NCBI GenBank assembly: GCA_036250225.1
Contig: JAPZLL010000033.1
Coordinates: 348,086-412,085, forward strand
Length of the DNA: 64,000 nucleotides
From: Cercophora sp. LCS_1
Lineage: Eukaryota > Ascomycota > Sordariomycetes > Sordariales > Lasiosphaeriaceae
Reading direction: 5' to 3'
Made by a program: the position numbers and the translations under genes. The notes under the pieces were generated by a model. The model searched no databases. It saw nothing but the letters and a program-made list of their open reading frames with translations, and was not told the origin of the DNA. Shown piece after piece: positions 1 through 10,139 of this stretch. Position 1 is the stretch's first letter, and each line of letters begins with the position of its first letter.

Positions 1-1023
1 TCTCTTGTTGTCACGATTAACATTCTCTATGCCGCCGTCATTCCCAAAGAGATTCTGTTCAAGTCCAACCACGACCAGGCGTTCGAGTTCTTCAGACATA
101 CCATAGGGCGTGTGGCTTCAACAACCCAAACCCAGGCCATTTGTGGGTCCTTCCGAGCCCTCTCAGCCTTCGGAAACGTCATCGTCTTCACCTTCACGGC
201 TGCCCGAGTCAAGCAAGAGATCGCGAAGGAGGGGATCCTTCCGTTCTCGCTGTTCTTTGCCTCGTCATATTCCTTCTCCTTCGCCAACGGCTTCCGTCGC
301 CTGCCACCATCGCGGTCAAGCTATCACGAGCGTGCCCCCGCAGCCGCGTTGGCTTTGCATTGGGTGGTTACCTCGATCGTAATCTTGGCCACGGTCCTTG
401 GCACCGTTCAGCTGTCCTCGACGAGATTCCACCTCCCCGCCTACTACCTTGGTATCTCAGCTTTCGCTTACGGTTTGGATATCATCTGGTTCTCCGTCAT
501 GGGGATAGGGGTGCTTCTCCTTCGTCTTTGGCCCGGCAGCAAGTGGCGGCAAAAGTCTCCGGTCCCACACGTTGTCGGCATCGTGGCGGCAGCAACTTTT
601 GGAGGGACCACCGCGTTCCCACTCATCGCCATTTGGATCCGAGACCCTGGTGCTAAGTTCATGTCCAACACTAGCGACTCAGTCACATGGTATGCGCCAC
701 AGACGTACGGCATCGCTGTCCTTGTGTTCGGGTTTATGTACTGGTTGTGTTTCCGATTCTACATTTACCAGAGGAGGATGAAAGGAGGAGAGTCATTGGA
801 GATTATCCGCATTCCCATTTTCTGGAGGAATCCTGCCGGCGAGCTACTGCAGCTGTACGAAATCGTCAAGGTCAGGTGGACTCGCTACATCCAAGGAGAG
901 AAGAGGGAGTCGACCGTCGTGCATCTCACAGAGTTCGGCTCGCCAGGGTACGAGGCGAGAACGACGTCGGCTGCGGGGGACCGAACCTCAAAGAGGATGT
1001 CGGGCGCGAGACAGAGCAACTGA
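1..1023 (+). CDS. Amino-acid permease (methionine permease/LAT-like), 5'-truncated by window edge
   Basis: The reading frame is open from the first base, so the N-terminal half lies outside the window; about 340 residues remain. The protein is rich in hydrophobic segments (roughly six membrane spans visible). It carries a stretch reading SAFGNVIVFTFTAARVKQEI followed by a Lys-Glu-Gly-Ile-Leu-Pro-Phe segment, which resembles the conserved TM8 and following region of fungal APC-family permeases of the MUP1/LAT type. It would import amino acids across the plasma membrane. The tail after the last span (about residue 250) is hydrophilic and Ser/Arg-rich, as expected for a cytosolic regulatory tail. 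Nothing links it to the polyketide cluster downstream, so I treat it as a flanking gene. Substrate specificity cannot be read from this fragment. Confidence 0.75.
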   Translation, partial: SLVVTINILYAAVIPKEILFKSNHDQAFEFFRHTIGRVASTTQTQAICGSFRALSAFGNVIVFTFTAARVKQEIAKEGILPFSLFFASSYSFSFANGFRRLPPSRSSYHERAPAAALALHWVVTSIVILATVLGTVQLSSTRFHLPAYYLGISAFAYGLDIIWFSVMGIGVLLLRLWPGSKWRQKSPVPHVVGIVAAATFGGTTAFPLIAIWIRDPGAKFMSNTSDSVTWYAPQTYGIAVLVFGFMYWLCFRFYIYQRRMKGGESLEIIRIPIFWRNPAGELLQLYEIVKVRWTRYIQGEKRESTVVHLTEFGSPGYEARTTSAAGDRTSKRMSGARQSN

Positions 1024-1080
1024 AGAACGCGGGTCAAAGCCTCAGAAGGCTTCATTCCTTTCACATGACATCCAATACCT

Positions 1081-2238
1081 CTAAAGACTGCGTCCAACCC
1101 AACCCGTAATCACCCCAAAGCTCCTCGCCCCCTCAAAATGATAATTCAGAATATGCCCGCCATTAAACCCACCATCCACCTCCACCTCATCCGTACCCGT
1201 GAACAACGCCTCTGTCTTATTCAACAACCCATCACACCACCCACCGCACCCCGTCAAATCATGCCGCCCAATCACAACTTGCACCGGCTTCTCAATCTTG
1301 CTAAAGTCCAACGGGAAAGTACCAGCCGTCAACAACTCTCCAATTGCATACGGCGCCTGTCGTTCATACAACCACGTCGCGACCTTGCGATCGAAAAACG
1401 GCTCCTTGAAACCGCCGTACGCAAACGCGTACTCATCAACAGGCACCAGGTAGCCCTTTGGCCAAGCTCCAAACTTCTTGGGGTTGTGTAAGGCAGCACT
1501 GCGCGCTTGTCCACCGGTTGTCCAGAGGCCGATGTAATCAAACAGTCCGGAGAAGCCGGTAAGAACAAGCCCGTCGCCGAGGGGTGGCTGGTCCGGCGCT
1601 GCCAGTACAGCAGCAGCGATGAATGCACCGAAGGAGTGGCCGACTTGCACGATCTTGGTGGCGGTGATTCCCGGTGTGTATGGCGAGTTGGGCTTCTGCA
1701 CGAGACGAGTCAGGGCGCGCAGGATCTCGACCTGAGGCGCGAACTGGACGCGGGAGATGGGATCGTCGCGGGTGGAGGCACCTGTGCCAAGACGGTCGTA
1801 GTAGAGGACTGAGTACCCCGCTGATAGGGCGTGGTGCACAAAGGAGTATTGCGGGTAATCGGAGGGGTTCCAGTAATTGCCGTCGACCATGGAACCATGG
1901 GTCAACAGGAGGACGGTGGAGGCATTGGTGGATGGCGTGGTTGGCGTGCAAAAGGTGGCGGCGATGGTGGGTGTCGTGGTAAGGGTTTGGTTGGAAACGA
2001 TGGGGTGGAAAGTTTGTCGGGAGTCGCGGCGGGAGGAGTTGAAGATGTATGAGGCCAGATCCCAGTTTGTGTTGATGGCGATGTCGATGGTGTAGTAGGG
2101 TGCTGTGATGTCCAATGGGATGCGGAAGGTAGTGCAGGGTTTGGGAGGTTTGGGAGGTCCTCCTGCGAGGGCGGTTGCTGCGAACAGCAGGAGGGGGACG
2201 AGTGACATCATTGTTTGGGATGGCTCAGGGGCAGGCAC
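1081..2238 (-). CDS. Secreted alpha/beta hydrolase
   Basis: A single-exon protein of 385 residues. A hydrophobic leader (MSLVPLLLFAATALA) starts at the second or third Met (about residues 10-11), so translation may begin at 2211 or 2208 rather than 2238; either way it looks like a secretory signal. The catalytic fold is recognisable. There is an oxyanion-type HGS motif, a nucleophile elbow GHSFG, a late acid in IGRHD, and a C-terminal His in GGHILNYH. A Cys pair near the acid (TGCGGWC) could form a disulfide. Such proteins act on esters or amides outside the cell; the substrate is unknown. Its stop is about 60 bp from the convergent permease stop. It may be a neighbour rather than a member of the polyketide cluster. 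Confidence 0.75.
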   Translation of the reverse strand: MPAPEPSQTMMSLVPLLLFAATALAGGPPKPPKPCTTFRIPLDITAPYYTIDIAINTNWDLASYIFNSSRRDSRQTFHPIVSNQTLTTTPTIAATFCTPTTPSTNASTVLLLTHGSMVDGNYWNPSDYPQYSFVHHALSAGYSVLYYDRLGTGASTRDDPISRVQFAPQVEILRALTRLVQKPNSPYTPGITATKIVQVGHSFGAFIAAAVLAAPDQPPLGDGLVLTGFSGLFDYIGLWTTGGQARSAALHNPKKFGAWPKGYLVPVDEYAFAYGGFKEPFFDRKVATWLYERQAPYAIGELLTAGTFPLDFSKIEKPVQVVIGRHDLTGCGGWCDGLLNKTEALFTGTDEVEVDGGFNGGHILNYHFEGARSFGVITGWVGRSL

Positions 2239-2511
2239 TGCGACGCGGAGGAGGGTTGCATCGAGGTAGGTGAGGATGGAGAATGAGTGGTAGTTTATTG
2301 CAGCTTATTAATGGTTTGTTTCATGCAAGGAACGAATGAATTTCATGCTAAGATTTGTGCACGCCAATTTCTCAGCTTCCGTGACACTCCGGTGAGTTGA
2401 TTGCGCCATCCCGTCGGTGTCTGTCATCCCCGAGGCCTGGCCCCACCCCGAAATGCCAAGCCCGAGCCTAGCCCCGTCCCGGCCCCCGAGATCTCATTTC
2501 CGGCTAATTTC

Positions 2512-3300
2512 CTACCCCGGACCGGTCGACGGAAGATGCGGATGCAGCGACGGGAAAAAGTGTCGGAGCAAGCCAGTGAGGATGCACAACACCGTTCCCT
2601 GTGGGAATTTAGCGCGTCCGTTGGTGTTGATGACGCCTACGTTGAGGTTGTCGTAGCGGTTGCCGGAATCATCAGCGGCCTCGATCATGCCGGCGGCGAG
2701 GTCAAGGTACGAAAGCGGACTCGACTCCTCGGTGAGACTGAGGGCGTGTCCGCGCTGCTTATCGACCGAGAGTGCTCCGGGCTTGATGTAAATCGCCTTG
2801 ACCCAGTCCTCCTCGGCCCGGAGGATGGCTTCGGTCCTGCGTAAGTCCTCGTAGACATTGGATGCCGACCAGAGCAGAACGCGTCGGAGTAGCCAGGGCG
2901 TATGACTGGACAGCACGTCGTCGAGCGTGGCTGACGACAAGAGCACCAGTTTTGGCCTAGTTGACTCAGGATACCCTAGCTTGGAGTCCTCTCGGAGTGC
3001 CTGGAGGACGTTGAGGGCAACATCTTGGCCGACGCGGAATCCGGGGACGTTGTCGTTGGTTGACGTGACGAGAAAAACAGCCTTAGTGTCACGGATGGCT
3101 GATGCTAAGAGGGGAACATCGTCAATGCTGCCCTCAAAGACCTGGAGATGCGGATTTGCGACTGCGTCGGGGAGTAGGCGGGCGAGTTTGGCCTTGTTGC
3201 GGCAGAATGCATGGATTTGATTGTCTGGGGATTGCAGAAGAAGTTGAATGAGCGCTGTCCCGGTGTTGCCAGTGGCACCGAGCACGGCGTAGGTTGGCAT
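2512..3300 (-). CDS. NmrA-type NAD(P)-binding oxidoreductase
   Basis: The protein has 262 residues. I place the start at the Met at 3300 because the Rossmann motif GATGNTG begins within ten residues of it; the longer frame up to 3357 adds only a low-complexity leader. The N-terminal glycine-rich loop, the CRN motif after strand beta-2 (phosphate contact) and the following strands fit the atypical SDR/NmrA family, which either reduces small molecules or senses NAD(P). The usual C-terminal GLLRHFFP stretch is present, so the gene looks complete. NmrA-like oxidoreductases occur in emodin/sulochrin-type clusters, where they are proposed to act on anthraquinone intermediates. An AflR-type palindrome lies about 200 bp upstream, which supports membership of the cluster. 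The precise reaction is unassigned. Confidence 0.8.
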   Translation of the reverse strand: MPTYAVLGATGNTGTALIQLLLQSPDNQIHAFCRNKAKLARLLPDAVANPHLQVFEGSIDDVPLLASAIRDTKAVFLVTSTNDNVPGFRVGQDVALNVLQALREDSKLGYPESTRPKLVLLSSATLDDVLSSHTPWLLRRVLLWSASNVYEDLRRTEAILRAEEDWVKAIYIKPGALSVDKQRGHALSLTEESSPLSYLDLAAGMIEAADDSGNRYDNLNVGVINTNGRAKFPQGTVLCILTGLLRHFFPSLHPHLPSTGPG

Positions 3301-3684
3301 CGTTGATAGTGAGACTGCCTTGGACCCTGGACTTGATCGGCGCTCGTTTATCAACATGATGGATATTTAATGGGGCTATTCCATGGCATGTCGCGGGGGT
3401 ACCCATATCCCCGAGGGCCGATCGGTACATGTGCCTGCATGTAAATACCCGAAGTATTATCCTATCACTTAGACGCTTATCGCCCGGCTTGCCCTTGTCG
3501 TGTTCCGAGCGACTTCAGTGTTCACGCCCACAACTCCAAAGCGTGTTTTTTCTGTTGAAGTCACCATAAGCACCCCCTCACTATAAGCCTTTATCACGGT
3601 TTAGAGGAGCAGACAGCCATACACGTCCGTTTCAAGTCACAACATTGTATTCAACGCTAGTTACTAGCCCAAACACCGGGTATC
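3301..3684. promoter_or_regulatory. Intergenic region: promoter of the NmrA gene, 3' end of the SnoaL-like gene
   Basis: No gene is visible here. The stretch holds the 5' region of the reverse-strand NmrA gene and the 3' flank of the next reverse-strand gene. Its only clear feature is one TCGN5CGA palindrome (listed separately). Confidence 0.6.
3498..3508. promoter_or_regulatory. AflR-type site TCGTGTTCCGA
   Basis: This 11-mer fits TCGN5CGA, the binding consensus known for AflR. It lies about 200 bp upstream of the NmrA start. It lacks the outer G/C pair of the stronger TCGGNNNCCGA copies elsewhere in the window. A six-base match of this kind is expected by chance about once per 4 kb, so this copy alone is weak. 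Confidence 0.4.
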
Positions 3685-4265
3685 TCAAGCCTGCGCTGTA
3701 ACCTGCTGCTGCTGCTGCTGCTGCTGCCGCAGATAGTTCTGGAACTTTGGATAAAAGTCATTGAGGAAGGCTGAGTCCACCATCTCCTCGATCTTGGCGA
3801 TTTTCTCTCCACTCTCGTCAAACGTGAAGAACACGGCATACTCGTTTGTCCACGCCCCAAATGGTGTCTTGGCCTTGGACACTGCATACACAACGGCCTT
3901 GCTCTTGGCCGCATCGTGCACGATCTCGTGAATCTTGAGCTGGATTTGTCACACACCCGTCAGCAACCTCTTGGTAACCCCGACAGCCCATCTTTCCCCG
4001 GACGTTTTTTCCAGTTTGCATACATGCATGAACCATCCATGGGCTATGTACAACGCACCTCGTAGTCTGTCACTACCGTCTGCACCAGAGGCAGCACTGC
4101 CAAAACCTGCGTCTTGTCTCGGGGAGGGTGGTTCAGTGAGAAGGGTAGGGTGACCTGGGTGGCATCGTCAGTCCAGGGTGCCACCATCTCGGCGGCGGAC
4201 CAGTTGCTCCAGCCGGCAATGAACCGGTCGAGCGTGGCCTTCTGGACCTCGGCTGGGGCAGGCAT
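3685..4265 (-). CDS. SnoaL/NTF2-fold small protein
   Basis: Two exons are inferred, 4059-4265 and 3685-3939, with a 119-bp intron (donor GTGCGT, acceptor CCAG) and phase 0, giving 153 residues. The N-terminal half (helices, then WTDDATQVTLPFS) and C-terminal half (YAVSKAK..WTNEYAVFFTFDE..KIAKIEEMVDSAFLNDFYP) have the alternating strand pattern of SnoaL-like, NTF2-fold proteins. Such proteins are common in aromatic polyketide clusters as cyclases, hydratases or accessory factors without a fixed mechanism. The start at 4265 is the Met immediately before the helical PAPAEV segment. The C-terminus carries eight consecutive Gln encoded by a pure CAG run, which is unusual for the fold. Its role in the pathway is unknown. 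Confidence 0.75.
3703..3726 (-). repeat. (CAG)8 microsatellite coding a Gln8 tract
   Basis: Eight uninterrupted CTG units on the plus strand read as eight Gln codons near the C-terminus of the SnoaL-like protein. Pure trinucleotide runs of this kind are prone to length change between strains. Confidence 0.9.
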
Positions 4266-5395
4266 GTTGCGTCTTGTTGGTTGCTGGGTTCGGCGAGGAG
4301 AATGGACAAGTCTAGATCCGCCAGGACTCCTTTGTTCGTAGAGTAGCATAGCATCTGACCGTGCCACCAATTCGCCGGTCAGATATATCATCTTACGACC
4401 AATACCGAGACACCTCAGCCGTCAGCTCCCCAATCCCGAGAACGGACTGAGCTCCGGCCGGTACACCAATCTATCCGATGACCGAGCCCGACCAACAAGT
4501 ACCGTGCCATCATCAAAACCACGCGCGCGCTGCCTCACTGCACATAACCGGCCCGGAAACTGCCATGGCGATACCTTCCCCTTTGGGAACCTCTAGTCCG
4601 ACCAGGCGGTGCACCCGCTCAGCGACGCAGTCTGGGATCGTGTCCGAGGAGAGAGACTGGCAATGATTGGTGCCGACGCCATGTTGCCTGCTCAGCCGAG
4701 ATTACACAATCCGTCTCGTCGATTGTGTCGCCAGGACCCTGAACGGCACGGCACACGATTCCGAGCCCACGCGTGGCCAGCGAGGCAGGATAGCCGAAAC
4801 GGCGAGATATTGCCGGCCGGCCTGGCATTGAAGCATATGAGAGTCAAATTTTACAATAGTCTATAGTCCAAGCAAATTGTTAGCGAGCCTGCACAGTAGC
4901 GCCCATATGAATAGGACGAAACCCCACCGGGCTAGAGGACGTGTGGCAGCCAGCGCAGGCGTTGGGCGTTCGCAGCGTTCGCAGCGTTGCAACCCACTAG
5001 CGCGCCCCCTGATGACACCACCGCAGGATGCGATGATGGTGCAGAGTGCGCCTATGGTGTCACCGCAGGCCTGGCACCGGAACCCTGCCTGTTACGACGG
5101 TTCCTTGGTGCCGCGCGCGCTCGAGTCAAGCAAGCGATAAGGGCCGTCGCATCCATGCTGCTTTTGCCATGGGGATGTCTGGCTAAGCTTAGACTATCGA
5201 TCACGTCGACGGCCCGATCCATTCATGATCGCCCGTCCCGCGCCGTCCAGAGGGCGTAAGCCGTTGCCCGCAGAGCGCCAACGGCGATGGACTCCACGGA
5301 TACAAGCGCTGTGCGTTACTTATTGCGATATGGCACCAGCTCAGCACTTACCACGCCCAGTCCTCAATCATATCACTCCACTCCACAAACGAGCC
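4266..5395. promoter_or_regulatory. Intergenic region between the SnoaL-like gene and the AflS-like gene (divergent)
   Basis: About 1.1 kb with only short overlapping open frames that show no recognisable motif. It must contain the promoters of both divergent genes. I found no exact TCGN5CGA site; near matches (for example TCGTGTCCGA with a four-base spacer near 4638) are present. Confidence 0.5.
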
Positions 5396-6949
5396 ATGGA
5401 ATTTTCTTGCCTTTCTCAGATCGAAGCCTGCGCCAACGAGCTGGCGCGTGCAGCTAGGAACCTGGCGGAGCACTGCCGGACCGCCTCCGATGTGGATCCC
5501 CCCGGACCCGGCTTCCCATCGGTTAGCCCCGAAGCCCCAAGCCACGCTCACCGCGCAAGGAGAGTCATCTTGGCCAGCGTGGCCAAGCTACAGACTCTGA
5601 TCGCCGAGCCGGGACATTTTCTTCAGCAGTTGGCGAGCCAAGTCAGCGCATACCCTGTCCGCGCCTCCACGGCGATGTGTGCTAACGCTTGTGCGTCGTG
5701 CAGAATCAGCTCTTGGCATGTTTGCACTGGCTCAGCGAGTTCCAGGTTTTGGCCTGTATCCCGCTCCAGGGCAGTGTTCCCGCAAGAGACATCGCTGACC
5801 TGGCCGGTGTGCCAGAGTCGGTGCTGATCCGCGTTGTGCGCATGACCAGCACCGCGGGCTTTCTTTGCGAGCCGCAACCCCGACACGTCGCGCACACCAC
5901 CTTGTCGGCCGATTTCGTCACCAAGCCGTCGTTTATGGACGCCGCCATGTTCATTGCTGGAAACGTGGCTGGAGCCGCGTTGCAGATGGCTGCCGCTACG
6001 CAGCGCTACGGCGAGACGGAACGGCCAGAGCAGAGCGCCTACGCCCTGACGGAAAAGATCCCGCAATCCTTCCGCCAAGCGTGTGAGCAGCGACCCCGGC
6101 TGCAGCGACAGTGGATGGCGTACCTCCGGTCTTGGACTGATGTGGACGAGTGCGTGGCCGAGGTGCTCAGCCGACTCGACTGGGAGCGACAGCGCAGTGC
6201 CTGCATCATCGAGGTGAGCAATTCGCGCGTCCTGGTTGGCCCCTTCGTTCAACGCCTGGTGGCTGACCCCGCGACAGACAAGTCCTCATCCGTCTTGCGT
6301 AGTTCGCCGCATCGCGGAGCGCTACAGCCACCTCCACATTACAGTGCAGTCACAGACAAGCGAACCGTCGCTCTTTAGTGCGGGGCCCCGTCGCGGATCC
6401 AACGAGGACGGCGTGGACCTCTTCGACACTTCAGGCTGTTCGCCTGCGGCATCGCTCAGCTCTCAGTCGCCATTGCCCTCGCTGTCCTCATCGTCGACCT
6501 CGTTGGCTGCATTGCGGGTCAACGTGCAGCGCCGTGCTCCGGGCCAGGCGCAAACCGTCCGGAATGCGGGCGTCTACGTGTTGCACCTCGGGTCGCCGTC
6601 AACGTCGCCGACAGAGTCAGTAGCAAGTCTGAACTCGAGGTTAACGTCCGAGCTGCGCGCCCACTTACCAGTGCTCCGTGATAACCGCGCGGCGACGCTG
6701 GTTGTGGCCATGCGCCTGCTCCCTGATCCTGGCAGTGTCGACGTTGGAGTCGAAGCCGCTGCGCGGATGCGCGACCTTGTGCTGCTCCAACTTGCCAATG
6801 AGCGTGATTTCGAGGTCAGCGAGCTTGTCGACTTGATCCAGGGGGTTGGGGACAGGAGTGGAAGGTTAATGGTGGTAAATCGTGTTCGGGCGCGAGATAA
6901 CACTATCCTCGCGCTTGGCGTGAAGTTTCAGGCGGGGCTCCCACTGTAG
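5396..6949 (+). CDS. AflS (AflJ)-like pathway co-regulator with degenerate O-methyltransferase fold
   Basis: Three exons are inferred (5396-5641, 5704-6213, 6278-6949), all phase 0, giving about 475 residues. The start MEFSCLSQIEACANELA, the segment NQLLACLHWLSEFQVLACIPL with a winged-helix region (VPARDIADLAGVPESVLIRVVRM), and a C-terminal block (VRNAGVYVLHL ... LRDLVLLQLANERDFEVSEL) match the AflJ/AflS family. That family looks like a COMT-type methyltransferase without an obvious catalytic site, and it partners the Zn-cluster activator AflR. Intron 2 is less certain; its acceptor was chosen from GCTGAC..CAG and the need to enter the downstream frame. A low-complexity Ser-rich linker sits near residues 290-320. 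With the AflR-like gene downstream it forms the expected regulator pair. Confidence 0.8.
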
Positions 6950-8633
6950 GCATGTCCTTCAACAGCGAGTCAGCGCCTTTGCAGCCGGCCAAGCCAGAAA
7001 GCTGGCGAACGGCTCAATGCGGCTTGTCTAGGTAGTCAGCAAGAAGGACTGTGACTTTGAGTGGCCTCCCGCTCCGGGCAGCGCTGTTCCTGAAAGTCTC
7101 AAGTTCCCGTCAGCAATGTCGCTGGCGCAATTGAGAGAATCCTCCGGATGCAGAAAAAAGAGACGAGATTACCATCCTCTCCCTGAAGGCTGAAAACATG
7201 CCTTTTTCGGAATAAGGTGAGGGGCACGCAGGGGACACCAAGGCGGGAGACGGGAGGATTGGGTCGAGCGTGATGGATGGACGACAAAGCGAGAAGCACT
7301 AAAAAGGACACCCAAGCCGCTGCACAAGTCGGTCTGGTGGGGCAGCATGTGACGCGCAGCTCACGATCGCACTTACCCTTGCCCCTGCCAACCAAGCCCA
7401 CACAAAGCCAATTTTGCGGGGTTGCATCCACCAGTTCCAGCACAACCCCCACGCTGTGCTCCATTCTGAATTCGTCCGGACTGACGCCGAGAACGGTGAT
7501 GGGAACGCTGAGCCTCAAGGGTCTTGTGTCATGATTTTACGATCTCCGGCCCGGGCTAAAATGTCTCGATCTTACCAAAAGGGTGCCTAGAGGAATGATG
7601 AACATTGGAACAAGTGGGGGTTTATGGGAAACTCCTGCTCCCTTACCCCCACCTCACGCCAACCGTCCTATCGGGCGGCCTGGGACAATGAGCAGCGATG
7701 GCGAAATTGCTGAGCTGGCAGTATGAGATGATTGCAGACCCGGTGTTGGGTCCATGCCAGCAACAAACGTATCAAGTCGGCTTCCGACACGCACAAACGC
7801 CCCATACAATCCCTTTGCCTTTTTTACCCCCGCTTCGGCGTGTTTGTTGGGAATATTGGCCTTCCATTCTCTGGTCTTAACTCCACACAAGCCGGGACTC
7901 GCCTTGAGAACAGGGGAGCTGGAAACCGTTTCAGGAGCAGCTCTAGATCGGAAGCTAAAATCCCTGCGGCGTCGAGAATCGAACACCCTAACGGGAATCC
8001 CACGGGGAACTGCCTCCACCCTGCTTGGCTCCTTCCTCCAATGCCTGAGCCATTGGGTCCCTGATAGCTGTTGCTCTGCTGATTGGCGCGGTCTCAAGTA
8101 AGCACTGAAGATCAACCGGGGGCCAGAGGAGGCTCCTTCCACCCGCAGCCAGAAATCGTGGGCCGTCTGCCGACATGTCGATATTATCGCGCTTTACCAA
8201 AAACGGAAGTTTCACTCCGCTGGCGTAGGATACAAAATCACGTAACCCACATCCCAAACCGTGGAAAGTGCTGCGGAGCGGATGGAAGGGGGCAAGCGCC
8301 ACACGTATTCCTGCTGGTCGATGATGCCATTCTCGTTTTCGCCTTCCCGGACCTCAAACACACATGTCAGGATGCGATGCTGCGCTGCCTCATGTCTTAT
8401 TTTGCGATCCCGGCACCCCGTTACCATTAGCTCACGGCTTGCTGCTGCTGCTATGTTTAACCTGGTCCCATTGGCTGTCCGCCACGACCCAACAAAATAC
8501 GGCATTTTTGCTTTTTACATTTGACGATCGAGGATCCCTTTTCCTGACTTCTGCTCGATGCACAAGCCATTGACCGATCCGGCATTCGCATCACGTACCC
8601 TCAACGGCACGACCAGATATCGACATCAACACA
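6950..8633. other. 1.7-kb intergenic region between the AflS-like and AflR-like genes
   Basis: No convincing gene. A reverse-strand exon-like stretch (about 7366-7519) encodes a plausible peptide containing VLGVSPDEFRM and is followed by GTAAGT, but no partner exon or family could be recognised. The rest carries short open frames in all frames. The right-hand part should hold the AflR-like promoter; no exact TCGN5CGA site was found in it. Confidence 0.4.
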
Positions 8634-10139
8634 ATGGCAGCATCACCAACCTCCGCCAAGGTCGAGCCAACAAAACTGCGTGACAGTTGCAACGCCTGCG
8701 CTGTAAGCAAGATCAAATGCTCCAAGGAGAAGCCAATATGTGCTCGATGCACCAAGCGCGGTCAACGGTGCGAGTACTTTGCCACGAGACGGGCGGGCCG
8801 GAAACACGAACCACGACCGCCAAAAGCAGTTCCGTCGTCGGTCACCAGCAGTCGAGACGGCAGCAACGATGCGGACGACGGCAGCGATGCTAGAAGTAGC
8901 GTCCAGGTTGTTGTCTCCCCGACGGCTGATCCAAACAGCCATTTTACATCCGAATCGTGGGACGTCTGCATGACCGACGCCCTGGCGTTTGCCTCTCCGT
9001 CCGAGGCACTCGGCGACGACACTCCCAGGCTTCCGCCAGAGGACATGGCTCCCTGGGGTCTCCTCTCATCGGTACTGCCAGATGCATCCACAAGCGATCT
9101 CTTTGCATCACAAATCCCGTTTTCTAATCCCGACACGCCGAACCAGCTCTACAACTCTACAGGCGGCGACGGCGCAAAGAGCGTATCGAACGGTGACGCC
9201 AACCCCTTTGACGTTGGGGACTATTCGGCTTTCCTCATCGGGGACTCTTCCATCGTCCTCGGGGAGGCGGACCTGGACAACTCGGACCCGTTCAAATTCC
9301 CAGGGACCTGGGATCCGCCATCATCGCCATCACTCTCGTCGCTCTCCTCCCTGCCCTCCTCGGCCACGTCCAACGCCGCCACCGCACATCGGCTCTCCAC
9401 AAGAAATAGCCCAGACGCACACGACTTCACCTCAACGACCCTACCGGTGGCATCAGACTCACCGGGGTGCTGTCTTATCCGAGCGCTGGAGCTTCTCAAA
9501 AAGCTCTTTCCCGGATCAGGTTCATGCACCTGCCAGGAAGGCCCGGGGTCCGATCCGCACGGCGGCAGACACCAGATCCCGACAATCCAGCGAGTGATCA
9601 CGGAAAATAAACAGACACTGGAGGCCATCCAAGCCATGCTGCAATGTCCGTGCTCAGATGCGGACAGCAGCTACCTGCTGGCAGTCATCTCACTGGTTGT
9701 GTTCAAGGTCCTGGGCTGGTACAAGGCCGCCGTCAAGGACCTCCCCGGCGCATCTGGCGACACGGCATGGAGCGAGTCCCCTGGGAGCCCGGAAAGCGAC
9801 CGGGCAAAAAGCGACGTGGGTCGTCACACAACGCTCTGCAACCGTCGCCGGCCCTCCTGTCACGCGGAACAAGTCCTCCAAACACCGGCAGTAATTGACG
9901 GATACCGTCTAGACGGCGACGACCAAGCGCGCATGTCGGCGCAACTTGTATTGAGCGAGCTGCACCGAGTCCAACGGTTGATTAACGTTCTTGCTAGTCG
10001 GCTGAAGCCGGAGAACGCCGAGCTCGACTCGCCTGACACACCATTTTTCTCACCTGCGTGGTTTGGACATCTTGAAGTGGATCTTCGGAAACGAGTTCGG
10101 ACCTTGTCACACGAAATTGTAGAATTGCTGAAACGATGA
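8634..10139 (+). CDS. AflR-like Zn(II)2Cys6 pathway transcription factor
   Basis: A single exon of 501 residues. The N-terminal zinc cluster has Cys19, 22, 29, 36, 39 and 46 (C-x2-C-x6-C-x6-C-x2-C-x6-C), preceded by KLRDSC and followed by a basic RRAGRKHEPR stretch, as in AflR. A Ser/Pro/Asp-rich middle gives way to a C-terminal AflR-domain segment (AMLQCPCSDADSSYLLAVISLVVFKVLGWY, about residues 335-370). A final helical block (LVLSELHRVQRLINVLASRL) ends the protein. The AflR family binds TCGN5CGA, and six strict TCGGNNNCCGA palindromes occur in front of cluster genes here. The start is the only ATG just ahead of the zinc cluster. It is tandem with, not divergent from, the AflS-like gene. Confidence 0.9.
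   Translation: MAASPTSAKVEPTKLRDSCNACAVSKIKCSKEKPICARCTKRGQRCEYFATRRAGRKHEPRPPKAVPSSVTSSRDGSNDADDGSDARSSVQVVVSPTADPNSHFTSESWDVCMTDALAFASPSEALGDDTPRLPPEDMAPWGLLSSVLPDASTSDLFASQIPFSNPDTPNQLYNSTGGDGAKSVSNGDANPFDVGDYSAFLIGDSSIVLGEADLDNSDPFKFPGTWDPPSSPSLSSLSSLPSSATSNAATAHRLSTRNSPDAHDFTSTTLPVASDSPGCCLIRALELLKKLFPGSGSCTCQEGPGSDPHGGRHQIPTIQRVITENKQTLEAIQAMLQCPCSDADSSYLLAVISLVVFKVLGWYKAAVKDLPGASGDTAWSESPGSPESDRAKSDVGRHTTLCNRRRPSCHAEQVLQTPAVIDGYRLDGDDQARMSAQLVLSELHRVQRLINVLASRLKPENAELDSPDTPFFSPAWFGHLEVDLRKRVRTLSHEIVELLKR

Noticed and set aside
3301..3357. N-terminal extension of the NmrA-type protein
   Set aside because: The Rossmann motif starts directly after the Met at 3300; the extra residues are polar and non-family.
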